Origin: Protula sp. h YS-2021
Taxonomy: Eukaryota > Annelida > Polychaeta > Sabellida > Serpulidae
Assembly (NCBI GenBank): GCA_949752745.1
Contig: OX457026.1
Coordinates: 38,172,723-38,236,722 of the forward strand
DNA: 64,000 nucleotides
Direction: 5' to 3'
Below, piece after piece: positions 11,086-22,304 of the stretch. Position 1 is the stretch's first letter. The number at the start of each line of letters is the position of its first letter. The notes below the pieces were generated by a model that did not search any database, was not told the origin of the DNA, and saw only the letters and a program-made list of their open reading frames with translations. The position numbers and the translations under genes are program-made.

Positions 11086-11370
11086 TATTTAAAGTAAGAA
11101 TTCTGAAGCAAATAAGACATCAGATATTATTGCAGGATTCAGACTTCGTAAAATTTTCTGGTCGCCCGGAGGGCGACCAACCTTAAAAAGTTAGTCGCCC
11201 GGCACAAAAGTTAGTCGCCCGGCACAAAAATTTGTCTAGCCCGCCTCACATGAAAAAACAACAACGAAATGCTGTTTAAAATAATCAACAGTATTTACCT
11301 GAAAATACTCAAAAAAGTTGGTCGCCAAAAGTTGGTCGCCACGGCCTAGCGCGAAATCTCAACCCTGTAT
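11086..11370. repeat. GGTCGCC motif cluster with inverted repeat fragment
   Basis: The motif AGTTRGTCGCC occurs at about 11190, 11209, 11317 and 11332, and a perfect palindrome with 8-bp arms (GGTCGCCC, GGA, GGGCGACC) lies at about 11160-11178. The left edge (about 11086-11133) is the reverse complement of sequence at about 19345-19392 (CTTATTTGCTTCAGAATTCT region). It looks like the remains of a non-autonomous element, but I could not define its ends. Confidence 0.5.
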
Positions 11371-11439
11371 TGGCAGGCTATTCCGGAACATCGAATGTTA
11401 CATGACTCGAAACTCTTTAATTTTTTCACCAACCTATTT

Positions 11440-11700
11440 TCTTCCCTTAAAAAAATCAAAAATCAAATAAATTTTAAAAATTCAAAATTTCGATAGTATA
11501 TTCAACACTGAACTACCGACATTTTAACAAACAGCCAAATTTAAATTCAATTTTCCAATATTTCTATTTTCCTTTTGCCAAAAGATGAGAATTTACGTTG
11601 TTCAACTTATTTTTCACCCTTTGGTATGAGAAAAATTAAGCAATACTGATCTTTTTGACATTCGAACCATCAGTAGTCTAGAATTCTTATTTTAAATAAT
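11440..11700 (+). mobile_element. Second copy of the 19.0-kb MITE interior (decayed)
   Basis: Matches 19110-19395 across blocks such as TATTCAACACTGAACT, CCGACATTTTAA, TTTTCCAATATTT, GCCAAAAGAT and TCACCCTTTGGT. The terminal repeats of the 19-kb copy are only partly recognisable here. Non-coding. Confidence 0.7.
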
Positions 11701-12194
11701 AGCTGTTATAAACTCTTCACGCTATCATATCAAAATTCAAAGCTTTGGAAGCTTCTCAAATTTCAGATCACAGATGAAATCACACAAAATAAAATACACG
11801 CTGTGTAGGCTATGCACATGACAGTAACACAAGCAATGCCACCCTCGTGTTATTTCTGAGTCACAGGGGAGCCCGCCAGCTGAGGCAGAGCGGGTGTGAG
11901 GCAAATGTAAACAATAACAATGACAATATACCCATACCCTCTCGTTGTCAATAAATCTTTGCTTTTTTTTTAACTTCACAACAAACAATGATATGACGAG
12001 ATTCGCTTTCGGGTAAAACGACAGTCAAATAAAAAAAAAATGAACCACTATGCACTAACAACCTGTTCTGTATTAACCCCAATACAGCTTCACAAAAAGA
12101 TATAAAATTGCTTCAACATAGCTATCTATATTTGTATATCAACACATTTTGAAATTTTCAGCCTTATCTAAAAAATATAATACGTTTGACGGGC
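11701..12194. other. Downstream flank of the RS-rich gene
   Basis: AT-rich and without further exons. If the polyadenylation signal at 12195-12200 is not the one used, the 3' untranslated region would extend into this stretch. No other minus-strand AATAAA is evident nearby. Confidence 0.4.
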
Positions 12195-12200
12195 TTTATT
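12195..12200 (-). promoter_or_regulatory. Candidate polyadenylation signal overlapping the stop codon
   Basis: On the minus strand AATAAA begins inside the last codons of the RS-rich protein, and its TAA is the stop codon. A cleavage site 10-30 nt further on would give an extremely short 3' untranslated region. The motif match is exact but its use is not shown. Confidence 0.35.
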
Positions 12201-13224
12201 CTTCCTTGTTTGCTTGGGCAGAATGTTGAGAACTATCAGATTTCTCTTCTTTTGGCTTGTGTTCATGAGGAAGCGGTACCGAATTAGGCAGCGGTGGTGG
12301 TGGGGGAGGCGGCGGGGGTGGTGGTGGATAAACAACTTGGTTCTTTGGACCAGCATTTGAATAGAACGAGTTCTGTGCAGCTGGGTCATCCCGGGCTGTG
12401 TCCCCTCTAGAGTAATCCGTTCTTGGGGTAACGGGAAACTTAGAACGCTCTCCTTGTAATCTTTGGTAAGTGGACGCACCAGGCAGACTCGCGTCGACGT
12501 AATCCCGGTGAAAGGCTTCCGCAGAGCGCGACTGGCCGGCCTGTGCCCTGGAATAACCGTTGCTTTGTCGGGGGTGTGTGTGGTCAGTGCGCGATCTCTC
12601 AATAGTTCCCTGCTCGCCATCATAGCGCTTCAAGTCTCGCCGCTCGATTGTAGCATCGGCATTGGCGTGGCGATACTTGGGGTTGGCAGTGCGAGGTCGG
12701 GCTTTCCGTTCGATCGTATTGTTCGACTGTTCTGTGGTTGGAAACAGTTTCCTGTAGTCTTTGTTAGCAGAGTTCAGCTTGGCTCTCGGTATTCCATAGC
12801 GGAGGAAATCATTCGGTCCCAGGTCAGTTACTTTATTCGTGCTCAGAGAGTAATTCAAAAGGCCACGTGTTTGATCGACATCAGCGTCGATGTACACACC
12901 GTGATCTTTTATCAGCGATTCCAAGGGCTGCACTTGCTTCCTATCTCTTCGTTTTGTTGCATTAAAGAAATCCGAAATTAAGTTTTCGTTCACTTCAGTC
13001 CTCCATTGCCCCCATACATGCAAGTTGCGTTTATTTGCATCTTGCCTGGTTGGCGAGGAGGCCTTTGCCCGATGCGGCGAATTAGTGCGGCCGCGCTCGG
13101 GAGAATATTCACGGTAGATGTATCTTGGCGGAGATGGCGATTTACTCCGGATTCGGTGCGGAGATAGCCGACGGGGCTGGTAACTATAGCGATCTCGGCG
13201 GTCACGTGACCTTCTGTCACCCAT
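12196..13224 (-). CDS. RS- and proline-rich protein, 342 aa, function unknown
   Basis: I do not recognise the family. The first ~60 residues are rich in Arg, Ser, Tyr and Pro, with RSRDRRDR near residues 4-11, SPHR, and a SKSPSPP stretch near residues 28-34, like the RS regions of nuclear RNA-processing proteins. Residues ~65-175 are a less biased, possibly folded segment (LHVWGQWRTEVNENLISDFF and following). The middle is rich in Arg, Asn and Thr. A run of twelve prolines lies near residues 300-311, followed by a charged Lys/Glu-rich tail. The start at 13224 is chosen because it is the first ATG after a good splice acceptor 26 nt upstream. The frame is unusually long for this AT-rich DNA, and both the amino-acid bias and the codon use differ from the surroundings. 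A nuclear role is inference. There is no neighbouring coding exon. Confidence 0.75.
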   Translation of the reverse strand: MGDRRSRDRRDRYSYQPRRLSPHRIRSKSPSPPRYIYREYSPERGRTNSPHRAKASSPTRQDANKRNLHVWGQWRTEVNENLISDFFNATKRRDRKQVQPLESLIKDHGVYIDADVDQTRGLLNYSLSTNKVTDLGPNDFLRYGIPRAKLNSANKDYRKLFPTTEQSNNTIERKARPRTANPKYRHANADATIERRDLKRYDGEQGTIERSRTDHTHPRQSNGYSRAQAGQSRSAEAFHRDYVDASLPGASTYQRLQGERSKFPVTPRTDYSRGDTARDDPAAQNSFYSNAGPKNQVVYPPPPPPPPPPPPLPNSVPLPHEHKPKEEKSDSSQHSAQANKEE

Positions 13225-13265
13225 CTGTTCAGTTTATTCAACCACTCAGTCTGAAAGCATAATAT
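13225..13265 (-). other. 5' leader and splice acceptor of the RS-rich gene
   Basis: On the minus strand a TATGCTTTCAG acceptor ends at 13251, and 26 nt of leader (13250-13225) precede the ATG. This implies at least one upstream non-coding exon at higher coordinates, which I could not locate with confidence. Confidence 0.5.
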
Positions 13266-14773
13266 ACAGAAACACATTAAAGTATTCAAAACTAACATGT
13301 TAGAATATATTCCATTTACCGACGGGTAAAATAATCAGCCCGTAAATACACAAGTTAAAACGAAACCGGTAATTATGGACATGGTATATATTACGTAATT
13401 GCATATCAAGAGGTAAAAACTGTTGTAATAGTTAATTATGTAAGATAACTCGAGGAACGTTCTAACCGAGCACACATGTGACGTTGCATAGACGTGAATG
13501 TAAATCGCTACCCCACTTCGAATCAAAGTCGAAATTCGGTTCATTATGAAAGTCGAAACAATCTGTTTATTTCTATACTCTAAAAATGCTTTATTTTTCT
13601 TTTTTCTTTTGGTCACTTTTTCATTGAATGATAATGTGGTCACGTTGCTGTTTTCTTGTGCCCTCGAAGACTATGCAGTGTAGTTTGCGGATGACTGTTT
13701 TGTAACGTTCAGCGACCATTAGAAAAGTGACGACTTTGGTCGATTCACGACGGTGCAACTTCAAACAGACGTAGGATGGAGGGCGTAATGCCTACCGGAG
13801 GCCTTACCCAATATAGCCAAAATGATAATGTAATTAAAAACGCAAAAAATTACTATTCGAAAGTCCGGGAAGAAACTCCTTCATTTTTTTATTTCCCCTA
13901 ACTCGCTCTGACCATTGAAACAAACGCGGACAGCGGAACAAAAAAGAATCTAGAAAATCGCCAGCGGGAAGTTAAAAATTCACCAAAGCATTTCACAGTG
14001 AAAAGGCGCGCTATAATTTGCACTCCAGACCGCTGTGGGGATTTGTATGTGTTGCCAATAAATGTGGAATCCGAAATGCACAAAACAATGTGCTTTCTAA
14101 TGTTTTTTTTTCTGTAAAGAAATTGAAATTATCCAGTTTTTTTCCGTAAAACAAGTAACGACAAATATATCCCAGACAATGAAAAGGCAAAGTCACCTTC
14201 TCCCAGTGAAAGCAGACCTATTTGGCAGCGTGATTTAAATAAGCCTTTCCGAAAATTGCTTGGCCAATTAGCAACAATTACCGACAAATGTAACAGAAAA
14301 GACGTATTTATAAACAATAATTTGGTCTTATTGCCAAAGCAAAAATAAATTGTAGTAGGATTTCTTACTTCCTTCCTTTTGTCAACCACAACGATTTGTC
14401 ATATCCTCGCTCGGGTTTTATTCATACTGGCTTGATCCCAGAGATATGCAAGCCTAGGTATTAGAAAGCCCCCATTTCATTCCTGTGTTTTTCAAAGTGC
14501 ATTTTGGGTTCTTATAAATGCACAAATGTAGTGTCATACTTCTACCTTTTCACGATAAAAATAGCCTTAATCTGGTGCACATGTGTGTATGGTATGTCGC
14601 TGTTACAAGCCAGTGCCTTCAAACAGGTTTAACAGTAAACATTTGAATTAGGACATTTAACAAACGTACAGTAACACACTGTAAAAACAGCTGTAATTAC
14701 ACAGGCATTTCACATTTACAGAAAAGGAATCGCCGCGGAAAGAAAAACGAATATTTACTCGCTCAGAAAACAT
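13266..14773. other. Probable intron/5' region of the RS-rich gene
   Basis: No coding exon recognised. GTAAGG- and GTAGGC-type donors on the minus strand near 13775-13812 could close an upstream non-coding exon, but this is weak. The rest is AT-rich. Confidence 0.3.

Positions 14774-14832
<59 letters not shown>
14774..14832 (+). repeat. (CT)n microsatellite
   Basis: About 59 bp of CT dinucleotides with one T and one A interruption. Confidence 0.95.
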
Positions 14833-15959
14833 TGTTCTCCCGTTTTATCTAAATGTATACACGTATTGTGGCATTTTACATTACTAAACACCATTATTTT
14901 TTTCTCGGTGTAATTATCCTTACAAGGCTGCATTTTGGCGGTGTAAATTGCATAAACGTATGTACCAGAATAACAAAATCCAGGGTCTCTGCTACAGCTG
15001 CAAATCTGTCAGTACGAGTATTTCTTATTCTCACTAAGTTGTACATAAATCAAAAATTCATTTTGTAAATCTCTTCCATATAAAAATTACCTTCTCGTGA
15101 AAAATGAAGCCATAAATCAAACAAACTGTGCCTCGTTCTGCGTATCACATGCACAGTAAATGGCCATGACGGATTTGAAGCTTATATAGAGCTAAGTAAT
15201 GGAGACCCCTCTTTCAATGTTGTTATTTTTTTGTCAGTTCGGGGTATATACACGTTAGTGACACGCACAAGTTGTCAGCCATTCGTTCAAAAGAACCAGT
15301 TGGCAAACCAGACATGACGGCAAATCTCACAAATACATTCACCCCCTTCTAAGTATCATACAATATTTACAGGCTTTTGTCAGAGCAAATGTTTGTCCGA
15401 AGAACATGAGGTTATCTGAACAGAAGAATATTGTCTCCCATTAATATATTCAAAAACAAACAGAGCAGTCTGTGGTTTTCTTTTCTAAAGGGGGGGGGGG
15501 GGGGAGGGGGAGGAGGGGTTGGAATAATGGCAGCGTAATTCTTTTTTAATTGTTTTCCAAAGGAGCTGAGTAATTCGTCTATTGGGTAGGTAAAGGTTAA
15601 GACAGCGACAAAAACAGGTTGGCCTTGCAGTTCTCACACACAGTACACAAAGGTTCAGCATTCCACTTCAATGTACAACCCCCCAGGCTATTAAAAAGAA
15701 CATTAAGATAACAACCTATTTTCAAGTGGGGGTAAGCCAGTAAAGCAGAAATATTAAATTGGGGTTAACACAAGTCGAGTATTATGAAACCCCAATTACA
15801 GCACATACAGTGCAACACACCGAACGAATCTAATTTCTGGTTGCGAATTTCAATTTCGTGCCCTATTTTTTTTTATAGAACAGTCCTTCTTTTTTAATTA
15901 AAAATATTGAACATAAACGCAATACTTTTGAACGTAACTTCACACTTTTTTTAAACATA
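14833..15959. other. Intergenic DNA with a G-run
   Basis: No gene seen. A run of about 15 G followed by G-rich sequence lies at about 15490-15520. Confidence 0.4.
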
Positions 15960-15969
15960 CCAAATGAAT

Positions 15970-16110
15970 CTGAGACATTTCGTCGAGTGACAGTTCTTTG
16001 TATATTTTTGTCAAGCGAAACTTCTCGTCGTGAAATTTCGAGTGAAATGTTGACTGATGTTTCGTCAAGCGACACTTCTTTGAGTGACATGTCGTCAAGA
16101 TGTACAACTG
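15970..16110. mobile_element. Solo reiterated-phrase end (TTTCGTCAAGCGACA type)
   Basis: About 140 bp contains repeated variants of GACATTTCGTCGAGTGACA: near 15974, 16010, 16030, 16060 and 16085. This is the composition seen at the ends of the 23.4-24.4-kb element, but no matching opposite end was found close by. It is probably a decayed or truncated copy. Confidence 0.5.
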
Positions 16111-16157
16111 CGAGCTTTCGCAAAGTTTATAACAAGAACGGCCCGTGTACATTTTGT

Positions 16158-16422
16158 CCTTTCAGTATTTCATTTCAAATGCAATACGGAAATTCCACTC
16201 AATTTTTCATTTTAATTTTAAACGGAAATTGAAATAAAAAACTAAAAACAACACCACGTGTGTTTGTTTATGTCGCTTACCACCGACTGCAGCGCCACCC
16301 AATTTTTCATTTTTTTTTACGAAATACGGAAACTTGAAATTGCTGTTTCTTGTTTTTCAATTTCCGTGTTAAATTAAAAATACAAAGTGTCGATTTTGCA
16401 TTTGAAATGAAACATTGAAAGG
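16158..16422. repeat. Inverted repeat, about 27-bp arms
   Basis: CCTTTCAGTATTTCATTTC and the following 8 bases at 16158-16184 are repeated in reverse complement at about 16396-16422 with two or three mismatches. The interior is AT-rich and contains several ACGGAAATT pieces in both orientations. Likely a small MITE. Confidence 0.6.
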
Positions 16423-16435
16423 CGAAACGCATACA

Positions 16436-17389
16436 GACCAAGATCGTCAAGTGGACGGCGTCTCACTTGACCGCGCTTGCACTACACAAACAATAATTAA
16501 ACTGGCATTGTGCCAAACCGACCAGACACTAACGGCACATGTTCTTTATTAGTCTCATTTGGAAAAAGATGTATCTCGAATCCCCATGTCACCTCTTATC
16601 AAATTTACAAAGACTCCGATTACATCTAGATCAGGCTCTGGGCACCATTATCAATAAAAAAGGGGACTGGGATCCCGTCCAGTCGCTTTAATCTTTCTAC
16701 CAAGGTTGGGGACCAAAGACAGCAAAACTTTTCACTGCATTAACAGTTAAGACAAAATGTCGAATTTATGTCATCTCTGAATTTCGATATACAACACAAT
16801 ACAGGATCTTGCGTCCATAGAAAACGTCCCCGAAGTTTCAAAACGATTAAATCTAACTGTTGGAGTAGTTTTAAATGGCACTTAAATAAACCAAGCCAAC
16901 ACAACCACACACACACACACACACAAAAAAAAAACAAATCAACGATTTAAGTCCCGTCTACTCCAGTTGAGGCCAGGTGTTGTGAGGTTATTTAGTGAAA
17001 AAAACGTCGATTCAAATGGATGTCGAAAAATACCAATATTCCATATTTTGATTATCCAGACCAAACCAAAGAAAATCTAAAGTGCTACAAGAAATTTACT
17101 AATCGAAACTATCAAAAGTGAACGGTATCCATTAACATACTGTACCACTGAAAGAGACCCACAGGCAATGTTTTTGATCCAGTTGAACATCTACATAGAA
17201 CCCCCCATACAAACGCAGTGTAGACAGAAGAAGCAGTGCGTGCTCATATTGGTTTCCAGGGAAACTCTGCACCAACCAATCACACACTCGGCTAGTGCAT
17301 AGAAGATTCTACACCTTAACTATGACAACATGGAAAATCTGTTATGCCAATCTGTATACTGCCCTTAGCCCTCCACACGTACCGCACGC
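16436..17389. other. Intergenic DNA
   Basis: No exon recognised. A short (CA)n lies at about 16904-16925. Confidence 0.4.
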
Positions 17390-17825
17390 AAACACTAGCG
17401 GCTGCAGGAGGACCACTGTGACACACGTAAGCACTAGCGACCGCAAGTGGACTCCTGTAACCCACGTGAGCACTAGAGGTCGCAGGTGGACTCCTGTAAC
17501 CCACGTGAGCACTAGAGGTCGCATGTGGACTCCTGTAACCCACGTGAGCACTAGCGGTCACAGGTGGACTCCTGTAACCCACGTGAGCACTAGCGGCCGC
17601 AGGTGGACTCCTGTGACCCACGTGAGCACTAGCGGCGGCAGGTGGACTCCTGTGACCCAGGTGAGCACTAGTGGTCGCAGGTAAAGCCCCAGTACGCACG
17701 TGAGCACTGGCAGCCCCAGGTGGACCCTTACAACGCACGTGAGCACTAGCGGCCGCAAGTGGACCTCTGTGACCCACGTGAGCACTGCAGGTGAACCCTT
17801 ACGACGCACGTACGCACTAGCGATG
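17390..17825 (+). repeat. 39-bp minisatellite, about 11 copies
   Basis: The unit is approximately GAGCACTAGCGGTCGCAGG, then TGGACTCCTGTAACCCACGT. Because 39 is a multiple of three, both strands stay open and read repeated 13-residue peptides (for example TPVTHVSTSGRRW). The frame has no credible start, splice site or flanking coding sequence, so I treat it as a non-coding minisatellite. Most units contain a CACGTG hexamer. Confidence 0.9.
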
Positions 17826-18738
17826 CAGGCGGACGGGCGGACACGGCCACCAGTTCTCTCACTAAATATCAGGGGGTATAACAAAACGCGTAAAGAAAAC
17901 GATTTTTCAAAATGTGGAGACACGTATTCATTACAACAAAAATACAACTTTCATAGCATTTCTTTCTATTTGATTTAACAAAGTTGTAGGGTTACACAAT
18001 GTATATTCCTGAGCATTTGCAATACACTTGTTGCGTGGTCATGACTTCTTATTTTGGCCTGGTATTGAAAGAACCGAACTGTTTAACTCGAGTTGTTACT
18101 AAACGAAGTTATACTGAAAACCATATGTAAACAACAAAATAAAGGACTACGGTGTTTGTACAACCATTCATTTTTTAGACGTAACTGTTTTTCTGTAGCC
18201 TAACGCAATGGCTTCTCGGAACAGACCAGCAGTCCTCGTGTTAACAGAAGCACTGTGGTAAGACGGGCCTGCTCTGGCAGTCCTTGATGGTGGATGGGAA
18301 TCCTTCATCAAAGTAAAGGACCCAGCAAAAAGTTTTTCCGGCCCGTCGTCGCTTTAGCGTAAAACAGGTCACATTTCTGGAAGATTCCGAGCACCTGCCC
18401 GCTTGTCGCTGTGTGTGAATTGAATATCAATCCACGGATCTCAGACTGGGGTAATGTGAAGTGTCGACATGTCAAACATTTATTCCACAAGATATTGTCA
18501 CAACACATGCAAGGTAGAGTACTTTGATAATTGTTTGATAACACACCTATTTGGCTAGTATAAAAAAGCAGGATTCCAAATACACAGGGAGGTCAAATTT
18601 GCGTTACTATTGTCAAAATGGGGAGGAGGGGTGAGGAGGGGGGAACGAGGTGTGCTATGGAATCAATTCCTCGTAAACTTTTTTCTGTATCAAAGTATTA
18701 CGCTAAAAACGTCTGCACTGCTTCGTGAATACATCACG

Positions 18739-18743
<5 letters not shown>
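17826..18743. other. Intergenic DNA
   Basis: No gene or repeat family recognised. A G-rich patch lies at about 18619-18650. Confidence 0.4.

Positions 18744-18789
<46 letters not shown>
18744..18789 (+). repeat. (AT)n microsatellite
   Basis: About 23 AT dinucleotides, directly abutting a pogo-type MITE. The MITE may have targeted TA within it. Confidence 0.95.
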
Positions 18790-18792
<3 letters not shown>

Positions 18793-18927
18793 GGGCCCCT
18801 TGAAAGCTTGAAGGTTCATTGTTGTTTTTGTCCATTCGAAAAATTGACCCCCGGTTAATTGGTACCCTCGGTTAACTCGTACTTTTTCCCTTGGTCCCGA
18901 GGAGTACGAATTAACGAGGGCCCCCTG
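18790..18927. mobile_element. Pogo/Tigger-type MITE, 138 bp
   Basis: The ends are CAGGGGCCCCTTG and CGAGGGCCCCCTG, an imperfect inverted pair that starts with the CAG typical of pogo/Tigger ends. It is flanked by TA on both sides (18788-18789 and 18928-18929), the target duplication of the Tc1/mariner superfamily. The interior has a GTTAACTCGTACT / AGTACGAATTAAC hairpin. It has no coding capacity. Confidence 0.8.
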
Positions 18928-18976
18928 TATATATCAGGGGATGCGGACAAGTGGCATTATGAAGACATTACGAATT

Positions 18977-19334
18977 TCCGGAATAGACTACCGATAAATC
19001 AAACGTCACAGAAATTGAATTTTTCATTATTCAATCATTTTAGGTTGCAAACTATGTAAAAAATCTTATTTTCTTGCCTTGGAAATAGAAAAATACGAAA
19101 AATATTGAAAACACAAATAAATGTCTAAACATTAAAAATTTCAATAGGTTATTCAACACTGAACTGCCGACATTTTAAGAAAAAGCCGAAATAATCAATT
19201 TTCCAATATTTTTATTTTCCTTTCGCCAAAAGATAAGAATTTGCATTGTTCAACTTACTTTCACCCTTTGGTGTAAGAAAAATGAAGCATTTTTGACTTA
19301 TTTGACATTCCATTTATCGGTAGTCTATTCCGGA
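18977..19334. mobile_element. MITE with perfect 23-bp terminal inverted repeats
   Basis: TCCGGAATAGACTACCGATA and three more bases at 18977-18999 are repeated exactly in reverse complement at 19312-19334. The interior is AT-rich, non-coding and related to 11440-11700. The terminal repeat starts with the palindrome TTCCGGAA when the flanking T is included, so the target duplication cannot be separated from the end. The superfamily is not assigned. Confidence 0.85.
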
Positions 19335-19399
19335 ATAGCCTACCAAAAAATATCTGGTTTCTTATTTGCTTCAGAATTCTCATTTTAAATAATACGGTG

Positions 19400-19403
<4 letters not shown>

Positions 19404-19496
<93 letters not shown>
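19404..19496 (+). repeat. (AT)n microsatellite
   Basis: About 90 bp of AT dinucleotides with a single C interruption near 19441. Confidence 0.95.
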
Positions 19497-19498
<2 letters not shown>

Positions 19499-20313
19499 AG
19501 AAAAAATTAAAACAAACACAAAGAATATCTCCCTAAAATCAGTACATCTGTTCGCTTTTCTTCTACAAAAGTCGGCGAGCATATGGTCGTTCAAATCTGC
19601 ACCGTGCTGGAGATGTCACTCTTATTTCCGACTCCAACCGACGCCCTCACACAAAAACAGCCTCAAAGCACTTCATACAAATTCTCCATCTTCCGTATGA
19701 CATGATTTGTTTTGCTATAATGTAAACAACAAAAACTCAGTACACAGTAATGGTTCAACTCTTGCATACAACTGAAGCAGTGATTTTTTTGTTTTAATAT
19801 TTAACCAACAACATTATTTGTCCATGTTCCCTGACATATTAGTGATAACTCCTCACGCTGATAACAAACACAAGTGCTATCCCTTGCCGTACAGAGGAGT
19901 ACGACTGACTGTCGGTGTTTTTATGGAGCTCTACTTCCGCATGGCGTCTCTCCTCTCATCCAGCACATCCACCGTGGGTAGGCCAGGGCCCGGGAGACTC
20001 AGCACTCCCATCTCGTCCGACAGTATTCTACCCGCATCCCCTGATATAACCAACAACAACAACAGCAAATCTACATGAGCGACTAGAATTGTGTGGACAA
20101 ATATGATTGCTCCAAAATTCAATTGAGTATTGCATTTTTTCTTAATGATATTTTGTTTCTTATTTTAGAAAGTGCGTTTGTTGTTTTCATTGACAGATAA
20201 CATTTTATGTGACCTGTGCGTGGCAACTAGTGCAGCAATAGTTACAGATCTTGCAAGCCGCACAAGTTTTATGCTTGAAATCAACCAACTACCCGTTTAG
20301 AAATATCCAGATA
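19497..20313. other. Intergenic DNA
   Basis: No exon can be supported. A (CAA)n-like AACAACAACAACAG stretch lies near 20052. Confidence 0.4.
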
Positions 20314-20766
20314 GGGTGTATAACAGTTGACCATCCTGCAATTTCACCAACCGCCATTTAACCAATGGACATTTCATAAACCCCTTAATGAAAAAAAAAC
20401 AGACATTTGACCAACTAGTCCTCTCTCTGTCACTGGGTGTCATAAGGTGTCGCCTGTTATGGAGTTCTAAGTGCCCAGTTAATCTCTGCGTTCCGGTGTT
20501 ATGCCAACAGATCCAGACCTGGTTGACACTGTAGTGTCATCTCAGGTACGTCGCTGACAGTCATTTTTTTTCAGTTTTGTAACTGTTTAGCTCTTGCAGT
20601 TCTGGGAATATTTAAATGGAAATGTGCTTCTAAGAAGCGGCAGAAAAAAAACAATAAAATAATAAAGTTTGTCAAATGTCTGTTTTTTTCATCAAGGGGT
20701 TTGTCAGATGTCCATTGCTCAAAGGGGGTTGGTCAAGTTGTAGGTTGGTCAAATTGTATGTAGCCC
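20314..20766. mobile_element. Reiterated-phrase element, GACCAAC family, copy 1
   Basis: The ends are GGGTGTATAACAGTTGACC and, in reverse complement, GGGCTACATACAATTTGACC. Each is followed by three to four decayed copies of an ATTTGACCAAC phrase in inverted orientation. The interior matches the 21.1-kb copy across TCTCTGTCA, GGAGTTCTAAGTGCCC, GTTAATCTC and TAGTGTCATCTCAGGTACGT. It is 453 bp and has no open reading frame. I could not confirm a target duplication. Confidence 0.8.
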
Positions 20767-21080
20767 ATTTAGATAAACCGCGGTTCCGGCGTAAGCATCT
20801 GTTTTGAATAAAATCCATAAGTATAACGAAAGCTGTATAAATATATGGTAATCTAGAGATTAAACCCTGCTATATTATTAAAGGCGTTAAAAGATTTGAA
20901 CAAATAACCAAATGTATTAGGACACTTTTCCCAAACTGAGCAACCCTAACCTGACGGCCAAACCTGCGTCACCATGTTTTATAATAAACCAGCACTAATT
21001 TATTCGTATAATCTCCCCGGCGGGCGACGAGTGCCCATTAACACGTTTTAATGCTGTACATGACACAGATAACTCACTTC

Positions 21081-21695
21081 GGGGTACATACAATTTGACC
21101 AACCGCAATTTGACCAACCACAATTTGACCAACAGAAAGTTGACCAACTGCAATTTGACCAACCGCTTAATGGAAAAACTGACATTTGACCAACTTTCAG
21201 TTTTAGATATACATAACCTTATAAATCTAGGAGTTCGAGGTTTCGTAAGAAAAATTTCAAAGAAGTACTCATTTGCACCAAAGAGATGTTGCGCTAATCC
21301 CCTCTCTGTCAATGAGTGTGTCATAAGGTTGAGTTCTACGTGCCCCGTTAATCTCCGTAATCTGGCATTATACAAGGTGTTATACAAACAAACCCAGGCC
21401 TGGTGGAAGCTTTAGTGTCATCTCAGGTACGTGTTTCATATGAAGTTTTGAGAGGACATGAGATTACTGACATCCCGGTACATTTGGACAGTACTTTTAC
21501 TTGCAGTGTTATAACTGTTTAAATGTTCCTTTTGTCGGAACATTCGTGAGTGCTAATGTTTTACTGATAAGTGGTAGGAAAAACAATAAATTATAAAGTT
21601 GGTCAAATGTCCGTTTTTTCATTAAGAGGTTGGTCAAATTGCGGTTGGTCAAATTTCAGTTGGTCAAATTTCGGTTGGTCAAATGTCCTACGCCC
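21081..21695. mobile_element. Reiterated-phrase element, GACCAAC family, copy 2
   Basis: The left end carries five tandem phrases of the type CAATTTGACCAAC (21090-21165) and the right end carries the inverted set (about 21598-21690). The outermost bases are GGGGTACATACAATTTGACC and, reversed, GGGCGTAGGACATTTGACC. An exact 8-bp direct repeat CTCACTTC flanks the element (21073-21080 and 21696-21703) and is its target duplication. It has no coding capacity. An 8-bp duplication fits hAT- or P-like transposases, which must act in trans. Confidence 0.88.
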
Positions 21696-21703
21696 CTCAC
21701 TTC

Positions 21704-22304
21704 GTACCTCTAATTCGATCCATTTTATTCCCCATTGCCATGTCTGCTTGATAGCCGAACACAAAGGTCAGCGGCAGGAGAGGAACCAACGGACCAGGAT
21801 GCTTTGACTTCATGAATCTAAAACATCCAGAAAATTTACTGAATTACTACGTTACTTATTATTATTATTATTAATTATTATTAACTTTTCTTATATAGTG
21901 CAACCAACAGTAACTGATCTATGCGCTGTACAATGAGTTATAATGAAATTATACAAATAAATAAATTATACAAATAGACCAGATGACTAGATGATAATAC
22001 TGCTAATTAAACATAAGGGTAAAACAGGTAAAAGCAAGTTGGACTAGTTGGTGATAGCATAAGCTTTTCTAAGTAAATAAAATTACTGAAGTAAATCGGC
22101 CAAAAACACCGCCTTAAAGAACGTTCTGTGCACTTGGCCTGGTTGATGGCGGCAAAGCAAGTCGAAATCTCAAAGTTTGGCACATTTCAGGAAAAACAAA
22201 CACATTAATAACACACAGTACATATTCAAGAAGTCGAAAGGCTTGGGACCAGAAAAAATCTTCGAGTTATCGAATTTTCAAAATGGCCGCCAAATACGAT
22301 AGAC
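21704..22304. other. Intergenic DNA with a pogo-like end fragment
   Basis: A (TTA)n tract lies at about 21856-21888. CAGTACATATTCAAGAAGTC at about 22216 and CTTCGAGTTATCGAA at about 22260 match, in inverted orientation, sequence at about 26150-26205. They look like the end of a decayed pogo/Tigger-like element. Confidence 0.45.

Noticed and set aside
12463..12981. 172-codon frame antisense to the RS-rich gene
   Set aside because: It is a shadow of the GC-richer coding exon on the other strand.
17295..17777. Repetitive proteins of 129-153 residues on both strands
   Set aside because: They arise from the 39-bp period of a minisatellite. Both strands are equally open and there is no flanking coding sequence.
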